Assembly: GCA_019414515.1 (NCBI GenBank)
Contig: DXLX01000003.1
Location: 1-59,224 of the forward strand
DNA length: 59,224 nucleotides
Reading direction: 5' to 3'
Source: Collinsella sp.
GTDB lineage: Bacteria > Actinomycetota > Coriobacteriia > Coriobacteriales > Coriobacteriaceae
Positions 51,197-59,224 of the stretch are shown here, one piece after another. The notes below the pieces were generated by a model. It had not been told where the DNA came from. It worked only from the letters and a program-made list of their open reading frames with translations, and did no database searches. The first letter of the stretch is position 1. The number at the start of each line of letters is the position of its first letter. The position numbers and the translations under genes were made by a program.

Positions 51197-51868
51197 ATGG
51201 GTTCCATTAAAATCGCTCCGTCCATCCTTTCGGCCGATATGGCCAACCTCAAGGGCGACCTCGACAAGATCGCCGGCGCCGACTACGTGCACTTCGACGT
51301 CATGGACGGCCACTTTACCGGCAACCTCACCTTTGGCGCTGACATCCTTAAGGCCGTCAAGCGCTCCACCGATGTACCGGTCGACGCGCACCTGATGGTA
51401 TCGAACCCCGACGAGACGGTCGATTGGTACGCCGACGCCGGCGCCGACATGATCACCGTGCACTACGAGGCTTCCACGCACCTGCACCGCACGCTCACGC
51501 ATCTACAGCAGCGCGGCGTCAAGGCCGGCGTTGCTCTCAACCCCGCCACCCCCGTGTGCGTGCTCGAGAGCATCATCGACGTCGTCGATATGGTACTGCT
51601 CATGAGCGTGAACCCAGGCTTTGGCGGCCAGAGCTTTATCCCGGGCACCATCGCTAAGCTCCACGAGCTCAAGGCCATGTGCGAGCGTCACGGCGTTTCG
51701 CCCCTCATCGAGGTCGACGGTGGCATTTCTTCCAAGAACATTGCCGAGGTCGTCAAGGCCGGCGCAAATGCCCTGGTGGCCGGTTCTGCCGTATTTAAGT
51801 CCGAAGATCCCACTGCCGAGGTTGCGCTGCTGCAGAAGCTGGGCAACGAGGCTGCACAGGAGGCATAA
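51197..51868 (+). CDS. rpe: Ribulose-phosphate 3-epimerase
   Basis: 223 aa TIM barrel. Motifs: HFDVMDGHFTGNLTFG, DAHLMVSNPD, HYEASTHLH, MSVNPGFGGQSFIPGT and EVDGGISSKN. These supply the metal and phosphate ligands of Rpe, which interconverts ribulose- and xylulose-5-phosphate. AGAAAGG lies upstream of ATG 51197. Confidence 0.96.
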   Translation: MGSIKIAPSILSADMANLKGDLDKIAGADYVHFDVMDGHFTGNLTFGADILKAVKRSTDVPVDAHLMVSNPDETVDWYADAGADMITVHYEASTHLHRTLTHLQQRGVKAGVALNPATPVCVLESIIDVVDMVLLMSVNPGFGGQSFIPGTIAKLHELKAMCERHGVSPLIEVDGGISSKNIAEVVKAGANALVAGSAVFKSEDPTAEVALLQKLGNEAAQEA

Positions 51869-51874
51869 ACCCTT

Positions 51875-53053
51875 ATGACCGCAGGTCAAAACCGCATACC
51901 CGTGAATCTTGACTACGCCGCCTCGACGCCCATGCGCGCCGAGGCGCGCCTTGCGCAGCGTGAGTACGACGATAGCGAGCTAGCAGGCGTCAACCCCAAC
52001 TCGCTGCACTCGCTCGGCCGCAAGGCTGCCGCGCGTCTGGAGGTTGCACGTCGCGAGATCGCCCGCAGCTTTGGCGCGCGCGTTCGCCCGTCTGAGATTG
52101 TTCTGACCAACGGCGGCACCGAAGCCAACCAGCTGGCGCTACTCGGTCTTGCCGAGGGTGCACGTCAGCGCGACCGTAAGCGTAACCGCGTGATCGTATC
52201 TGCCATCGAGCACGATTCGATCCTGGACAACCTGCCGCTGCTGCGTGCCGCCGGCTTTACCGTCGACCTGGTTCAGCCCTGCCGTGCGGGCTACATTGAG
52301 CCTCACGCGCTGAACGACTTACTGGGCGACGACGTCGCGCTCGTGAGCATCATGGTCGCCAATAACGAGACCGGTGTGGTGCAGCCCATCCGCGAGCTTA
52401 CCGCGGCCGCACATGCTGCCGGCGCCCTGTTCCACACCGATGCCATCCAGGGCTATCTGCACATTCCGCTCGATGCCACCGAGTTGGGCGTCGATGCCAT
52501 GACCGTTGCCGCGCATAAGATCGGCGGCCCCGTGGCATCCGGTGCGCTCTACCTTAAGAACCGCACGCCGCTGCGTCCGCGCATCTTTGGCGGTGGACAA
52601 GAAGCCGGCCGTCGCGCCGGTACGCAGGACCTGCGCACGCAGCTGGCCTTTGCCGCTGCCGCTTCCGCGCTGTTACCGAATGTTGCCCAGGAGCGTACAA
52701 CACTGCAGGCCTTATCCGACAAGCTCTACGCCACGCTAACGGCCCACCCGCGTATTCACGCCACCATGGGCGACTACGCACAGGCCGATCGTCTGCCGGG
52801 CATGGTTTCCATCTACGTCGACGGCATGGACTCCGAGGAGCTCATCGTCAAGCTCGACGCCGCCGGCTTTGAGGTATCGGCAGGCTCTGCCTGCTCGAGC
52901 GGCAGCATGGACCCGAGCCATGTTCTCAGCGCCATGGGTGTTGGCCGCGAGCAGGCCCTGGGTGCACTGCGCATCTCCTTCGATGACCGCGTGAATCCGG
53001 GCGATCTGGACGAGTTTGCCCAGACGCTGCTCTCGATCGTGGGTGCCGCATGA
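51875..53053 (+). CDS. Cysteine desulfurase (NifS/IscS-like)
   Basis: 392 aa PLP enzyme that takes sulfur from cysteine for Fe-S clusters and thio-modifications. NLDYAASTPMR, NGGTEANQLAL, SAIEHDS, NNETGVVQPI, VAAHKIGGPVASG (Schiff-base Lys) and GSACSSGSMDPSHVL (active-site Cys) are all present. No scaffold protein or tRNA thiolase gene is adjacent, so the physiological acceptor is not assigned. It overlaps the next gene by 4 bp. Confidence 0.94.
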   Translation: MTAGQNRIPVNLDYAASTPMRAEARLAQREYDDSELAGVNPNSLHSLGRKAAARLEVARREIARSFGARVRPSEIVLTNGGTEANQLALLGLAEGARQRDRKRNRVIVSAIEHDSILDNLPLLRAAGFTVDLVQPCRAGYIEPHALNDLLGDDVALVSIMVANNETGVVQPIRELTAAAHAAGALFHTDAIQGYLHIPLDATELGVDAMTVAAHKIGGPVASGALYLKNRTPLRPRIFGGGQEAGRRAGTQDLRTQLAFAAAASALLPNVAQERTTLQALSDKLYATLTAHPRIHATMGDYAQADRLPGMVSIYVDGMDSEELIVKLDAAGFEVSAGSACSSGSMDPSHVLSAMGVGREQALGALRISFDDRVNPGDLDEFAQTLLSIVGAA

Positions 53054-53859
53054 TCGTCGCCGAGCTCGAGCGTGCCCTGCTGGCACGCTATCCCAAGACG
53101 GATGCCGAGCCCTGGGACCACGTAGGCTTATCCGTGGGCGACCCTGCCGTGGAGATTACCGGCGTTGCCTGCGCGCTCGATGCGACCGAAGCTAATGTTC
53201 TCCGCGCCCAAGAAGCCGGTGCAAACGTGCTGCTGACGCATCATCCTGTCTATATCAAGGCGCCCGAGGCCTTTTGTCCGGCGGATGCCACACGCCCCCA
53301 ATGCAGCGCGGCACTCTACGAGGCAGCGCGTTGCGGCGTGAGCATTATCTCGCTCCACACCAACCTGGACCGTTCGCACGAAGCCCGTGTCTGCCTGAGC
53401 AAGCTGCTGGGTGCCGCACCCGTGAGCTCACTGGAGCACGTGGACGACCCCGAGGTCACCGGCCTGGGCACGCTTGCAACGCTCAACGACCCGTGCACGC
53501 TGCGTGATCTTGCCACCCGTGCTGCCACAGCCTTCGGCAGCGACCCGCGTGTGTGGGGCGAAGCCGAGCACGCATGCCGAACCGTCGCTATTTTGGGCGG
53601 TTCCCTGGGCGACTTTGGAGAGCCCGCCATCGCCGCGGGTGCGGACGTTGTCGTGACGGGCGAAGCGGGCTACCACGTGGCGCAAGATCTTGCCTTGCGC
53701 GGGCTGCCGGTGATCTTGCTCGGCCACGACCGCTCCGAGGAGCCGTTCGTTGATATATTGATGAACTCTGCAGTTGACGCCGGGGTCGACCCCCGTCATG
53801 CGATTAAAATACTGAACCCTTGCCAATGGTGGACTGTGACAAAAGGAGAGAACTTATGA
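53050..53859 (+). CDS. Nif3-like dinuclear metal center protein
   Basis: 269 aa of the YqfO/Nif3 (GTP cyclohydrolase I type 2-like) family. EPWDHVGLSVGDP, LLTHHPVYIK, HTNLDRSHEA and VVTGEAGYHVAQDLALR carry the metal-binding His and acidic residues. It lacks the central PII-like insert of some members (about 370 aa). Function is uncertain; the zinc-ribbon protein that follows is its usual neighbour. ATG 53050 overlaps the upstream TGA. Confidence 0.92.
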   Translation: MIVAELERALLARYPKTDAEPWDHVGLSVGDPAVEITGVACALDATEANVLRAQEAGANVLLTHHPVYIKAPEAFCPADATRPQCSAALYEAARCGVSIISLHTNLDRSHEARVCLSKLLGAAPVSSLEHVDDPEVTGLGTLATLNDPCTLRDLATRAATAFGSDPRVWGEAEHACRTVAILGGSLGDFGEPAIAAGADVVVTGEAGYHVAQDLALRGLPVILLGHDRSEEPFVDILMNSAVDAGVDPRHAIKILNPCQWWTVTKGENL

Positions 53860-54575
53860 GCGCCGGCGCTACGCTACTCAAGCTGCAACAGATCGATTTG
53901 GAGCTCGCCCGCAACAAGAGCGAACTTGCCAATATGCCGGAGCTCAAGGAGCTCGCTTCTAAGCGCAAGACCTATGTGAAGCTCAAGGCCGAGATGACCA
54001 AGCTCTACGCCCAGCGCAAGGACCTGGACATTGAGCTGGACGATCTCAACACCACCGAGATCCAGACCAACAACGCCATCGAGGCCGCCAAGAAGCGCCA
54101 CGTCGACGGCTCTGACTACCGCGAGGTCCAGGATCTGGAAAACGAGCTTGCCACCCTGGCCAAACGCCTGGACAAGATTGAGCACACCCGCAAGGACGTC
54201 GTTATCGCCCACAAGGAGGCGCTCGACCGCGAGGCTCGCGCGCAGGCAATCATCGCCAAGTTCGAGGAGGGCGTGAAGGCCGATACCAAGGCCGCCCGCG
54301 CCAAGGCCGCCGACCTGCAGGCTCAGATTGACACCGCCACGAAGGAGCGCACCGCGCTTGCCGCTACGCTGCCGGCCGACGTGCTCACCGACTACGAGCG
54401 TCTGCTCAAGCAGTTCCGCGGCCTGGCCGTCGAGACCATCCAGGGCAACATCCCCACGGTCTGCCACACCGCGCTGCAGGCATCGTCCATGAGCGACCTG
54501 AACCACGACGGTAGCGAGATTACGCACTGCCCGTACTGCCACCGCCTCCTGGTGCTCCCGAGCAAGGAAGCTTAA
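53856..54575 (+). CDS. Coiled-coil zinc-ribbon protein (CT398-like)
   Basis: 239 aa. Residues 1-180 are one long antiparallel coiled coil (KRKTYVKLKAEMTKLYAQRK and DYREVQDLENELATLAKRLD). The C-terminal zinc ribbon keeps HCPYCHRLLV, but its first half reads PTVCHTALQ, with one Cys and a neighbouring His in place of the usual CxxC. ATG 53856 overlaps the Nif3 stop (ATGA), with AAAGGAGAG upstream. It is co-encoded with Nif3-like proteins in many Actinobacteria; function is unknown. Confidence 0.88.
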   Translation: MSAGATLLKLQQIDLELARNKSELANMPELKELASKRKTYVKLKAEMTKLYAQRKDLDIELDDLNTTEIQTNNAIEAAKKRHVDGSDYREVQDLENELATLAKRLDKIEHTRKDVVIAHKEALDREARAQAIIAKFEEGVKADTKAARAKAADLQAQIDTATKERTALAATLPADVLTDYERLLKQFRGLAVETIQGNIPTVCHTALQASSMSDLNHDGSEITHCPYCHRLLVLPSKEA

Positions 54576-54578
54576 ACG

Positions 54579-55790
54579 ATGGCGGCATCCAACAATTCAA
54601 TGCAACTTGAGGGAAAAACGATCCTGCTGGGCATTACCGGCGGGATCGCCGCCTATAAGTCGTGCAACATCGTGCGCCTGCTGCAAAAGCGCGGCGCGCA
54701 CGTCAAGGTCGTTATGAGCGAGCATGCCACCGAGTTTGTGGGCCCGCTCACCTTTCGTGCGCTCACCAACGAGCCCGTTGCCGCGGGCCTATTCGACGAT
54801 CCCTCCGACCCCATCCACCACATTTCGCTGGCGCAGGAGCCCGATCTGGTGGTCGTGGCACCCGCGACGGCCAATATCATCGCCAAGATGGCCAACGGCA
54901 TTGCCGATGACCTCATCTCCACGACGCTGCTCGCCACGCCGCGACCCATTGTGATCGCGCCGGCCATGAACAATGGCATGTGGAAGGCGCCGGCCACGCA
55001 GGCCAACATGGCCACGCTGCGCGAACGCGGTGTCCATGTTGTGGGTCCGGGTAGCGGCTACCTCGCCTGCGGCGATGTGGACACGGGGCGCATGAGCGAG
55101 CCCGAGGACATCGTCGAAGCCATCTGCGAGGTGCTCTACCCCGCGCCTCAGGACCTTGCGGGCAAGCGCATCGTGATCACGGCCGGCCCTACACATGAGC
55201 CGATCGACCCCGTGCGCTTCATTAGCAATCGGTCGTCGGGCAAGATGGGCATCGCCCTAGCAGGGGAGGCCGTACGCCGCGGCGCTGCGGTCACGCTCGT
55301 GCTGGGACCGACGTCGCTCGATGTTCCCCACGGCGTGGAGTGCGTGCGCGTGCAGACCGCCGCAGAGATGCTGCAGGCGGCGTTAAACGCCTTTCAGACG
55401 GCCGATGCGGCCATTTGCGCGGCCGCCGTCGCCGACTACACACCCGCGGCCCCTGCCGACCATAAGCTCAAAAAGGCCAACGAGCGCTTGGATCGCATCG
55501 AACTGGTCGAGACGGTCGATATTTTGGCTGAGCTCTCGCGCCAGAAGGGCGAGCGCCGTGTGATCGGATTTGCAGCCGAGACCGATAACGTCGTGGAGTA
55601 CGCTGAGCGCAAACTTGCCCGCAAGGGCTGCGATGCAATCATCGCCAACGATGTCTCGCGCGCCGATTCGGGCTTTGGAACCGATACCAACAAGGCCTGG
55701 ATTGTGAGCACAGCGGGTACACAGGAACTTCCCGTACTAACAAAACCCCAGCTCGCGGATACAATTTTGGACTTGCTCAAAAATATTTAA
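54579..55790 (+). CDS. coaBC: Bifunctional phosphopantothenoylcysteine decarboxylase/synthetase
   Basis: 403 aa. The CoaC part has GITGGIAAYKSCNIVRLLQK, HHISLAQEPDLVVVAPATAN (catalytic His) and PAMNNGMW, then YLACGDVDTGRM (substrate-clamp Cys). The CoaB part begins near residue 195 with ITAGPTHEPIDPVRFISN and NRSSGKMG, then AAVADYTP. It makes 4'-phosphopantetheine for coenzyme A. It ends the core gene run. Confidence 0.97.
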   Translation: MAASNNSMQLEGKTILLGITGGIAAYKSCNIVRLLQKRGAHVKVVMSEHATEFVGPLTFRALTNEPVAAGLFDDPSDPIHHISLAQEPDLVVVAPATANIIAKMANGIADDLISTTLLATPRPIVIAPAMNNGMWKAPATQANMATLRERGVHVVGPGSGYLACGDVDTGRMSEPEDIVEAICEVLYPAPQDLAGKRIVITAGPTHEPIDPVRFISNRSSGKMGIALAGEAVRRGAAVTLVLGPTSLDVPHGVECVRVQTAAEMLQAALNAFQTADAAICAAAVADYTPAAPADHKLKKANERLDRIELVETVDILAELSRQKGERRVIGFAAETDNVVEYAERKLARKGCDAIIANDVSRADSGFGTDTNKAWIVSTAGTQELPVLTKPQLADTILDLLKNI

Positions 55791-55798
55791 AAAAGTTC

Positions 55799-55828
55799 TT
55801 GCGCAAGGCCAAAGTTTCGGGTTAATAT
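55799..55828 (+). promoter_or_regulatory. Promoter of tRNA-Pro
   Basis: TTGCGC at 55799-55804, an 18-bp spacer and TAATAT at 55823-55828, 42 bp before the tRNA. Confidence 0.6.
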
Positions 55829-55870
55829 ACTCCCCGTTGCGAGCGAGAGCAGAGCAACAAACAAAAGCTT

Positions 55871-55947
<77 letters not shown>

Positions 55948-55956
55948 GAAGTTTGC

Positions 55957-55986
55957 AGGTCAGGTACTTAGTGCCTGACCTTTTTT
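55957..55986 (+). terminator. Terminator after tRNA-Pro
   Basis: AGGTCAGG and CCTGACCT form an 8-bp stem with a 9-nt loop, followed by a T-run. It resembles the tRNA-Val terminator. Confidence 0.9.
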
Positions 55987-56409
55987 GTTTTAAGCAATTG
56001 CTTAATTTTGATTAATCAACAGGGTGCCAAAAATCACCCTGCGCGATAATCGCCTTTTGCGGCTACTTGCGCGTTTTGCACACGCTTGGGCCGATTTATT
56101 AACGCGATATGAATCTACATACGCGTAGCTGGTATACAGTCGAGTACAGACTGTATTTATCGCGGCGATTTACACAGATATAGCGACTGTAACGAACAAG
56201 CGTGTCGCTGTATTTATTCCAGTAGCTCACTTGACCGGTGGACAAGTGAGCGATTGCAACGATATGCCAACCAGGATGGGCTCCATACGAGGACGCCGCA
56301 GGGGTAATGGCGGGGGAGTGCAGCAGGCGCTCTGAGAGCCGCCATATGACCCCATTTCTCCTCAACCCGAATACCTGTGCCGCGAACCTAAACCGTTCGT
56401 ACACTTGCC
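55987..56409. other. Gap after tRNA-Pro
   Basis: No gene recognised in about 420 bp. An 8-bp inverted repeat with a 7-nt loop (56134-56141 with 56149-56156, ATACAGTC/GACTGTAT) is the only clear structure, and may be an operator or a chance match. Confidence 0.5.
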
Positions 56410-56442
56410 AAAAGATAGGCCCGCGCGGAGTCGCGCGGGCCT
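56410..56442 (-). terminator. Terminator after the DUF6273-like fragment
   Basis: AGGCCCGCGCG and CGCGCGGGCCT form a perfect 11-bp stem with a 4-nt loop; on the minus strand it is followed by ATCTTTT. Confidence 0.88.
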
Positions 56443-56455
56443 TGCACTAGAAAAT

Positions 56456-57030
56456 CTAGAAGCACCAAGCGGGAAACACGTTGCCGGCACTGTTGGCACT
56501 ACCGCTGCTCCAGCGACCGAAAGGGTCAACATAGATAAAGTCCGTTGAGTCACTCGGAGACACGGAACGAGTGCTGAAATAGCACACAATCTCAGGTCCA
56601 GAATACCTCGACGTCGCATAGTACTCGTACTGGGCGCCGTCAGACTGGAGGTCTCCGTAAATCTCGGTCGTCGAGAGGATAAAGACCTTGTCATTCGTTG
56701 CCGTCGGAGTGCCGGCGCTACCGCCGCCCTCGTTGTCCGTCATCTTCGTGACGGCCTTCGCCTTGGACTGGAGCTCGGCCGGCAGGAGCGCCCAGAGGTC
56801 ACCGGAGTTCAGGCGGGCGCGGAGCTTAGAGGACCTCCAACCGCCGACATTGGTCTTTGTGTCGTTCAAGATGTGTTTGTATAGGACATCGTTGGTCGTC
56901 TCAAACGTCAGCCCCGCCTTGCCGCTACCGTCGGCGAGGTCGTCATGGTTGATACCGATGATGCGGTATCCGGGCATCGTGGTGTCCGCACTGCGAATCT
57001 CTCATAGAGGATATGCCACAACTTGATAAT
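56456..57030 (-). pseudogene. Truncated DUF6273-type surface protein tail
   Basis: The minus strand encodes PGYRIIGINHDDLADGSGKA, LNSGDLWALLPAELQSKAKA, NDKVFILSTTEIYGDLQSDG and SGSANSAGNVFPAWCF. This matches the C-terminal DUF6273 domain of large secreted proteins common in Collinsella. In-frame upstream text (EIRSADTT) runs to a TGA at 57004, and beyond it unrelated sequence begins, so the N-terminus is lost. It has a good terminator but no start with a ribosome site. ATG 56977 could give a 173-aa product without a signal peptide. Confidence 0.6.
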
Positions 57031-57300
57031 TTCGCAGCCATAAGGAAGAACCTTTTCAATGTTTCTGAGGACAGCACGATTGAAGAAGCCTCGGTCCATG
57101 AAGGAGACTTTCCCATTTACATAGATTAAGATAAGGTCGTGAATGACCAATATGAACTTGAGCATATTCCGTCCGTATTCATACTGGATGACCAAGGAAA
57201 CATCATCGGCTCATCCGAAGGAGAGGAAGAACCTCTTGCCTTATTAAAGAAATACGCCGAATACAACGGATATAAAGCGGAAGGAGGCGACATCGAGTAA
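57013..57300 (+). pseudogene. C-terminal remnant of a thioredoxin-like protein
   Basis: The plus strand reads PQLDNFAAIRKNLFNVSEDS, FPIYID, a TAA at 57127, then DKVVNDQYELEHIPSVFILD and DDQGNIIGSSEGEEEPLALL. The IPSVFILDDQGNIIG segment (cis-Pro and following strand) is characteristic of thioredoxin/TlpA-fold proteins. The CxxC part is lost. A secreted peptide gene follows 29 bp downstream, so it may have been part of a bacteriocin-type cluster. Confidence 0.6.
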
Positions 57301-57329
57301 CTATCAAAGGCCAGTTTAAGGAGCCAGCC

Positions 57330-57630
57330 ATGAAGAAATGCCTGCCCTCCATCGTCTCAGCAGCGCTTTGCCACTCCCTTGTCATGACACCATTTGTGCC
57401 CGTTGCGGCAGCCTATGCCGACGAGGGATCTCCCGCCGAGAGCAGCGAGATCTACGTCGGAGACAATTACGACGATAATTACGATATATACCTTTTTTGA
57501 GCGCGGGCGCTGCACGGATTCATATTCCAAGGCGTGGTGCGATTCTCACGGATCTGCAAATAACCGCACCGTCCCTCACAAGGTCAAGCTGAACGCGAAG
57601 GAGGAGGCTTGCCTGCGCGATCTCTAGCTT
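57330..57630 (+). pseudogene. Broken secreted peptide or small protein (possible bacteriocin)
   Basis: AAGGAG precedes ATG 57330, which opens a signal peptide (MKKCLPSIVSAALCHSLVMT, then PVAAAYADEG). A short Asp/Tyr-rich mature part (IYVGDNYDDNYDIYLF) ends at TGA 57500 after a run of T, a likely slippage site. In the next frame the text continues FERGRCTDSYSKAWCDSHGS and LNAKEEACLRDL to TAG 57628, then a hydrophobic LVGTAEVIAGLVTTGPSGGF. A single T-run indel and one stop would restore a protein of about 130 aa with four mature cysteines and a hydrophobic tail, a bacteriocin-like layout. I do not recognise a specific class. Confidence 0.4.
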
Positions 57631-57747
57631 GTTGGCACCGCTGAAGTTATCGCCGGTCTCGTGACAACCGGTCCTAGCGGCGGCTTTTTTGCAACCGCAA
57701 TGACATCGTACCGACTTTTCATTTGCATGTTCTGAAAGGAAGTTGCC

Positions 57748-57951
57748 ATGTTGTCGCAAAATCAATCGAGATACTTGAACACAATCGGCTTTGCCCTGCT
57801 TGCATTACTCTTTGCTAGCGACCTTTTGCTGAAACCGCCCAAGGAACTCGTTTCGCTTGCCATAGTCTGCATTTCCGCCCTTTACTTTACGGCAACCCTG
57901 TTCGTCGGACTAAAGGAGAGGAAAAAGGCGCAGTCGTTGCATCTGCCGTAG
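57748..57951 (+). CDS. Small two-TM membrane protein
   Basis: 67 aa: LNTIGFALLALLFASDLLL and LVSLAIVCISALYFTATLFV are two membrane helices, and the tail KERKKAQSLHLP is basic. GAAAGGAAG lies just before ATG 57748. Next to a secreted-peptide remnant, an immunity-like role is possible but is inference. Confidence 0.5.
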   Translation: MLSQNQSRYLNTIGFALLALLFASDLLLKPPKELVSLAIVCISALYFTATLFVGLKERKKAQSLHLP

Positions 57952-57998
57952 GCGTGATCATAGCCATTGCCTCATTCTTTATCTGACACATTGATGAT

Positions 57999-58317
57999 CT
58001 AGGGGCGATATCGTAGGAATACGACCGGGAGAGCCGGGACCAGATTGCCCGGATTGCCCGGTCGGCTCGCGCGACGGCGCGGCGGTTCGACAGAAAGCTC
58101 TCCGGACTTCACGCCGTTTCTGATCGCATTGTAGACAGCCATCTCGTCTTCGCAGTCGGCGAGCACGCGGTGTGCGTCGTCGTTTTGGATGTACAGTAAA
58201 TCTCGAAGGTCCTCCATGCACCAGCGTCCGAGATTTGGCCATGCGCGTCGCGCGAGCTGATAAGTGTCGATTGCGATGTTGTAGTTAAAGTCCAGACCAA
58301 TGCCGTCCCAGGCAGAA
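57999..58317 (-). pseudogene. C-terminal fragment of a DnaQ-like 3'-5' exonuclease
   Basis: The minus strand reads GLDFNYNIAIDTYQLARRAW, PNLGRWCMEDLRDLLYIQND and DAHRVLADCEDEMAVYNAIR. This is the second half of a DEDDh exonuclease with the HRVLAD motif (His and final Asp). The N-terminal DxE motif is missing, cut near 58317. The tail after GVKSGEL is Pro/Arg-rich and probably unrelated. It may be an exonuclease-type gene or a PolC/epsilon paralogue fragment. Confidence 0.6.
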
Positions 58318-58436
58318 CGGCATTGTTTCCTTGATTATCAACTTCATCCGGGCATTTCCCGCATTCATCTGTGTGTATACGGATGAATGCGGGGTTCGAT
58401 ACCCTGGCGGCCTGATCGGCAGACCGCCGGGAATTC

Positions 58437-58865
58437 TCACTCCTCGATAAAAGCCGGCACTCGGTTAGTCCTGCGCATCTTGAAATCGCCAGTCTCGTGG
58501 GAGACGTAGAGAATGCCGTCCATCCCGTCTCGTGATGCATACGACAGGTGAACTGAACCGCAATCCGATCCATCATTGTCGAGAAGATCAAACGAATTCG
58601 GATCGCTCGTTGCGGCCAAACGACCACTCATACAAGAGCCATCGTCATTACAGATTTGCCATTCCATGTCTTCGCCTGCAAGAATCGCCATAGACGGCCT
58701 GGTCGCGCCATCGTTGACATACATCCCGTCTATGCCAAACCCATTTTCAGCGCCATCGATGAACGACTGCTCGGACCTATACCTCGCAAATGATGCACAT
58801 AGCACCATTGCAAGACAAAGTACAAAGCCAACAATCGCTATCTTTGCATAGCTCTTGCCTATCAT
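58437..58865 (-). CDS. Membrane-anchored protein next to an ABC ATPase gene
   Basis: 142 aa. An N-terminal anchor or signal (KIAIVGFVLCLAMVLCASFA) precedes a soluble part with VNDGATRPSMAILAGEDMEW and FDLLDNDGSDCGSVHLSYAS. AGGGAGGTG lies upstream of the start at 58865. It begins just after the ABC ATPase stop, so the two are co-transcribed. Family unknown. Confidence 0.6.
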   Translation of the reverse strand: MIGKSYAKIAIVGFVLCLAMVLCASFARYRSEQSFIDGAENGFGIDGMYVNDGATRPSMAILAGEDMEWQICNDDGSCMSGRLAATSDPNSFDLLDNDGSDCGSVHLSYASRDGMDGILYVSHETGDFKMRRTNRVPAFIEE

Positions 58866-58866
58866 G

Positions 58867-59224
58867 TCATTCACCTCCCTCGTATGTATCGAGGTATTCC
58901 TGCTTGAGCGTCTGCGAGGACGACTTGATCTTTTCCACGAGCGTGCCGGCTTCGATGAAGTAGAACGAGTTGGTAAGGTCTGCCAGGTCGTCGAGTAGAT
59001 GGCTTGAAATGAGCACACTGCGTCCCCGCGCCACTTCGCTGCGCATCGCGTCGCAGGAGGTTTTCCGCTTTCCCGGATCGAGGCCGTTCAGCGGTTCATC
59101 GAGGATGAGGTACGGGCAATCGGTCGCTATCGCCATGGCAAGCTTTACCTGCTGCTTCATTCCTGTCGAGAGTTTACGGGTCGGCTTGTCGAGATATGGG
59201 GAGATTCCGAGGGAGCTGCAGAGC
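58867..59224 (-). CDS. ABC transporter ATP-binding protein (partial, runs off the window)
   Basis: The C-terminal 118 residues are present. The signature is KLSTGMKQQVKLAMAIA, Walker B is YLILDEPLNGLDPGK and the switch region SVLISSHLLDDLADL. The form (LSTGMKQ and PLNGLDP) is that of BcrA/YxlF-like multidrug or bacteriocin exporters. Walker A and the start lie beyond the window. Confidence 0.9.
   Translation of the reverse strand, partial: LCSSLGISPYLDKPTRKLSTGMKQQVKLAMAIATDCPYLILDEPLNGLDPGKRKTSCDAMRSEVARGRSVLISSHLLDDLADLTNSFYFIEAGTLVEKIKSSSQTLKQEYLDTYEGGE

Noticed and set aside
41474..54542. Numerous minus-strand and alternate-frame reading frames across the core gene run
   Set aside because: Each overlaps a recognised core gene and lacks recognisable domains or ribosome sites.
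56099..56404. A 101-aa minus-strand frame after tRNA-Pro
   Set aside because: No domain, no ribosome site and no plausible neighbour; left as non-coding.

Overview
The window looks like a chromosomal segment of a human-gut Coriobacteriia bacterium, most likely Collinsella (close to C. aerofaciens). This is inferred from the GC-rich core genes with strong preference for C/G in third positions, Gram-positive surface features (an LPKTA sortase substrate, LicD enzymes), the core order der-plsY-gpsA-rpe, and my recollection of Collinsella proteins. No database search was possible.

Region 1 (1-15.8 kb) is an exopolysaccharide/cell-wall glycan locus on the + strand. It holds a LoaP/NusG-like antiterminator remnant, an initiating sugar-phosphate transferase, a glycosyltransferase, a very GC-rich dTDP-L-rhamnose cassette (rfbA, rfbB, fused rfbC-rfbD), further glycosyltransferases, a Wzy-like polymerase and a Wzx-like flippase. 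A five-gene decoration module follows: two LicD phosphotransferases, a class V aminotransferase, a GNAT acetyltransferase, and a cytidylyltransferase fused to a degenerate Gfo/Idh-like domain. Together they suggest a rhamnose-containing polymer carrying a phosphodiester-linked, possibly amino-substituted, small alcohol. The glycan locus is cut: its probable last gene (ugd) survives only as a 3' fragment at 20.4-20.8 kb.

Region 2 (16.3-35.4 kb) is a mosaic accessory island rich in known or probable defence genes and IS debris. It holds decayed IS1595-, IS3-, IS21-, IS256- and IS66-like pieces and a truncated endonuclease/exonuclease/phosphatase gene. Next come a reading frame broken only by TAG codons, a papain/transglutaminase-like protein, an overlapping gene pair (300-aa soluble protein plus 4-TM protein), and a 738-aa membrane-anchored helical-repeat protein. 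It also holds an AIPR-family nuclease, an Abi_2 remnant, a two-gene CBASS system, type I restriction remnants around a second transglutaminase-like gene, an LPKTA surface protein, a TM GIY-YIG protein, a dCTP-deaminase-like TM protein and a DUF3825 protein. The best candidates for something undescribed are the 300-aa/4-TM pair, the dCTP-deaminase-like membrane protein and its neighbours, the CBASS effector, and the LicD/aminotransferase/cytidylyltransferase module.

Region 3 (35.4-38.7 kb) has tRNA-Val(CAC), a Vsr/DUF559-like protein gene, two identical tRNA-Ala(GGC) genes and an opposing CAU tRNA. Each tRNA-Ala gene is preceded by a related element of about 135 bp with terminal inverted repeats.

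Region 4 (38.7-55.9 kb) is a tightly packed core + strand run: ABC-F, a small membrane protein, M50 protease, scpA, scpB, an RsuA/RluB-type pseudouridine synthase, cmk, plsC, ispH, DUF512, der, plsY, gpsA, rpe, cysteine desulfurase, Nif3-like, zinc-ribbon protein, coaBC, tRNA-Pro(GGG).

Region 5 (56-59.2 kb) is a patchwork of broken genes: a DUF6273-type tail, thioredoxin-like tail, broken secreted peptide, DnaQ-like exonuclease tail, small membrane protein, and a membrane-anchored protein next to an ABC ATPase that runs off the window.
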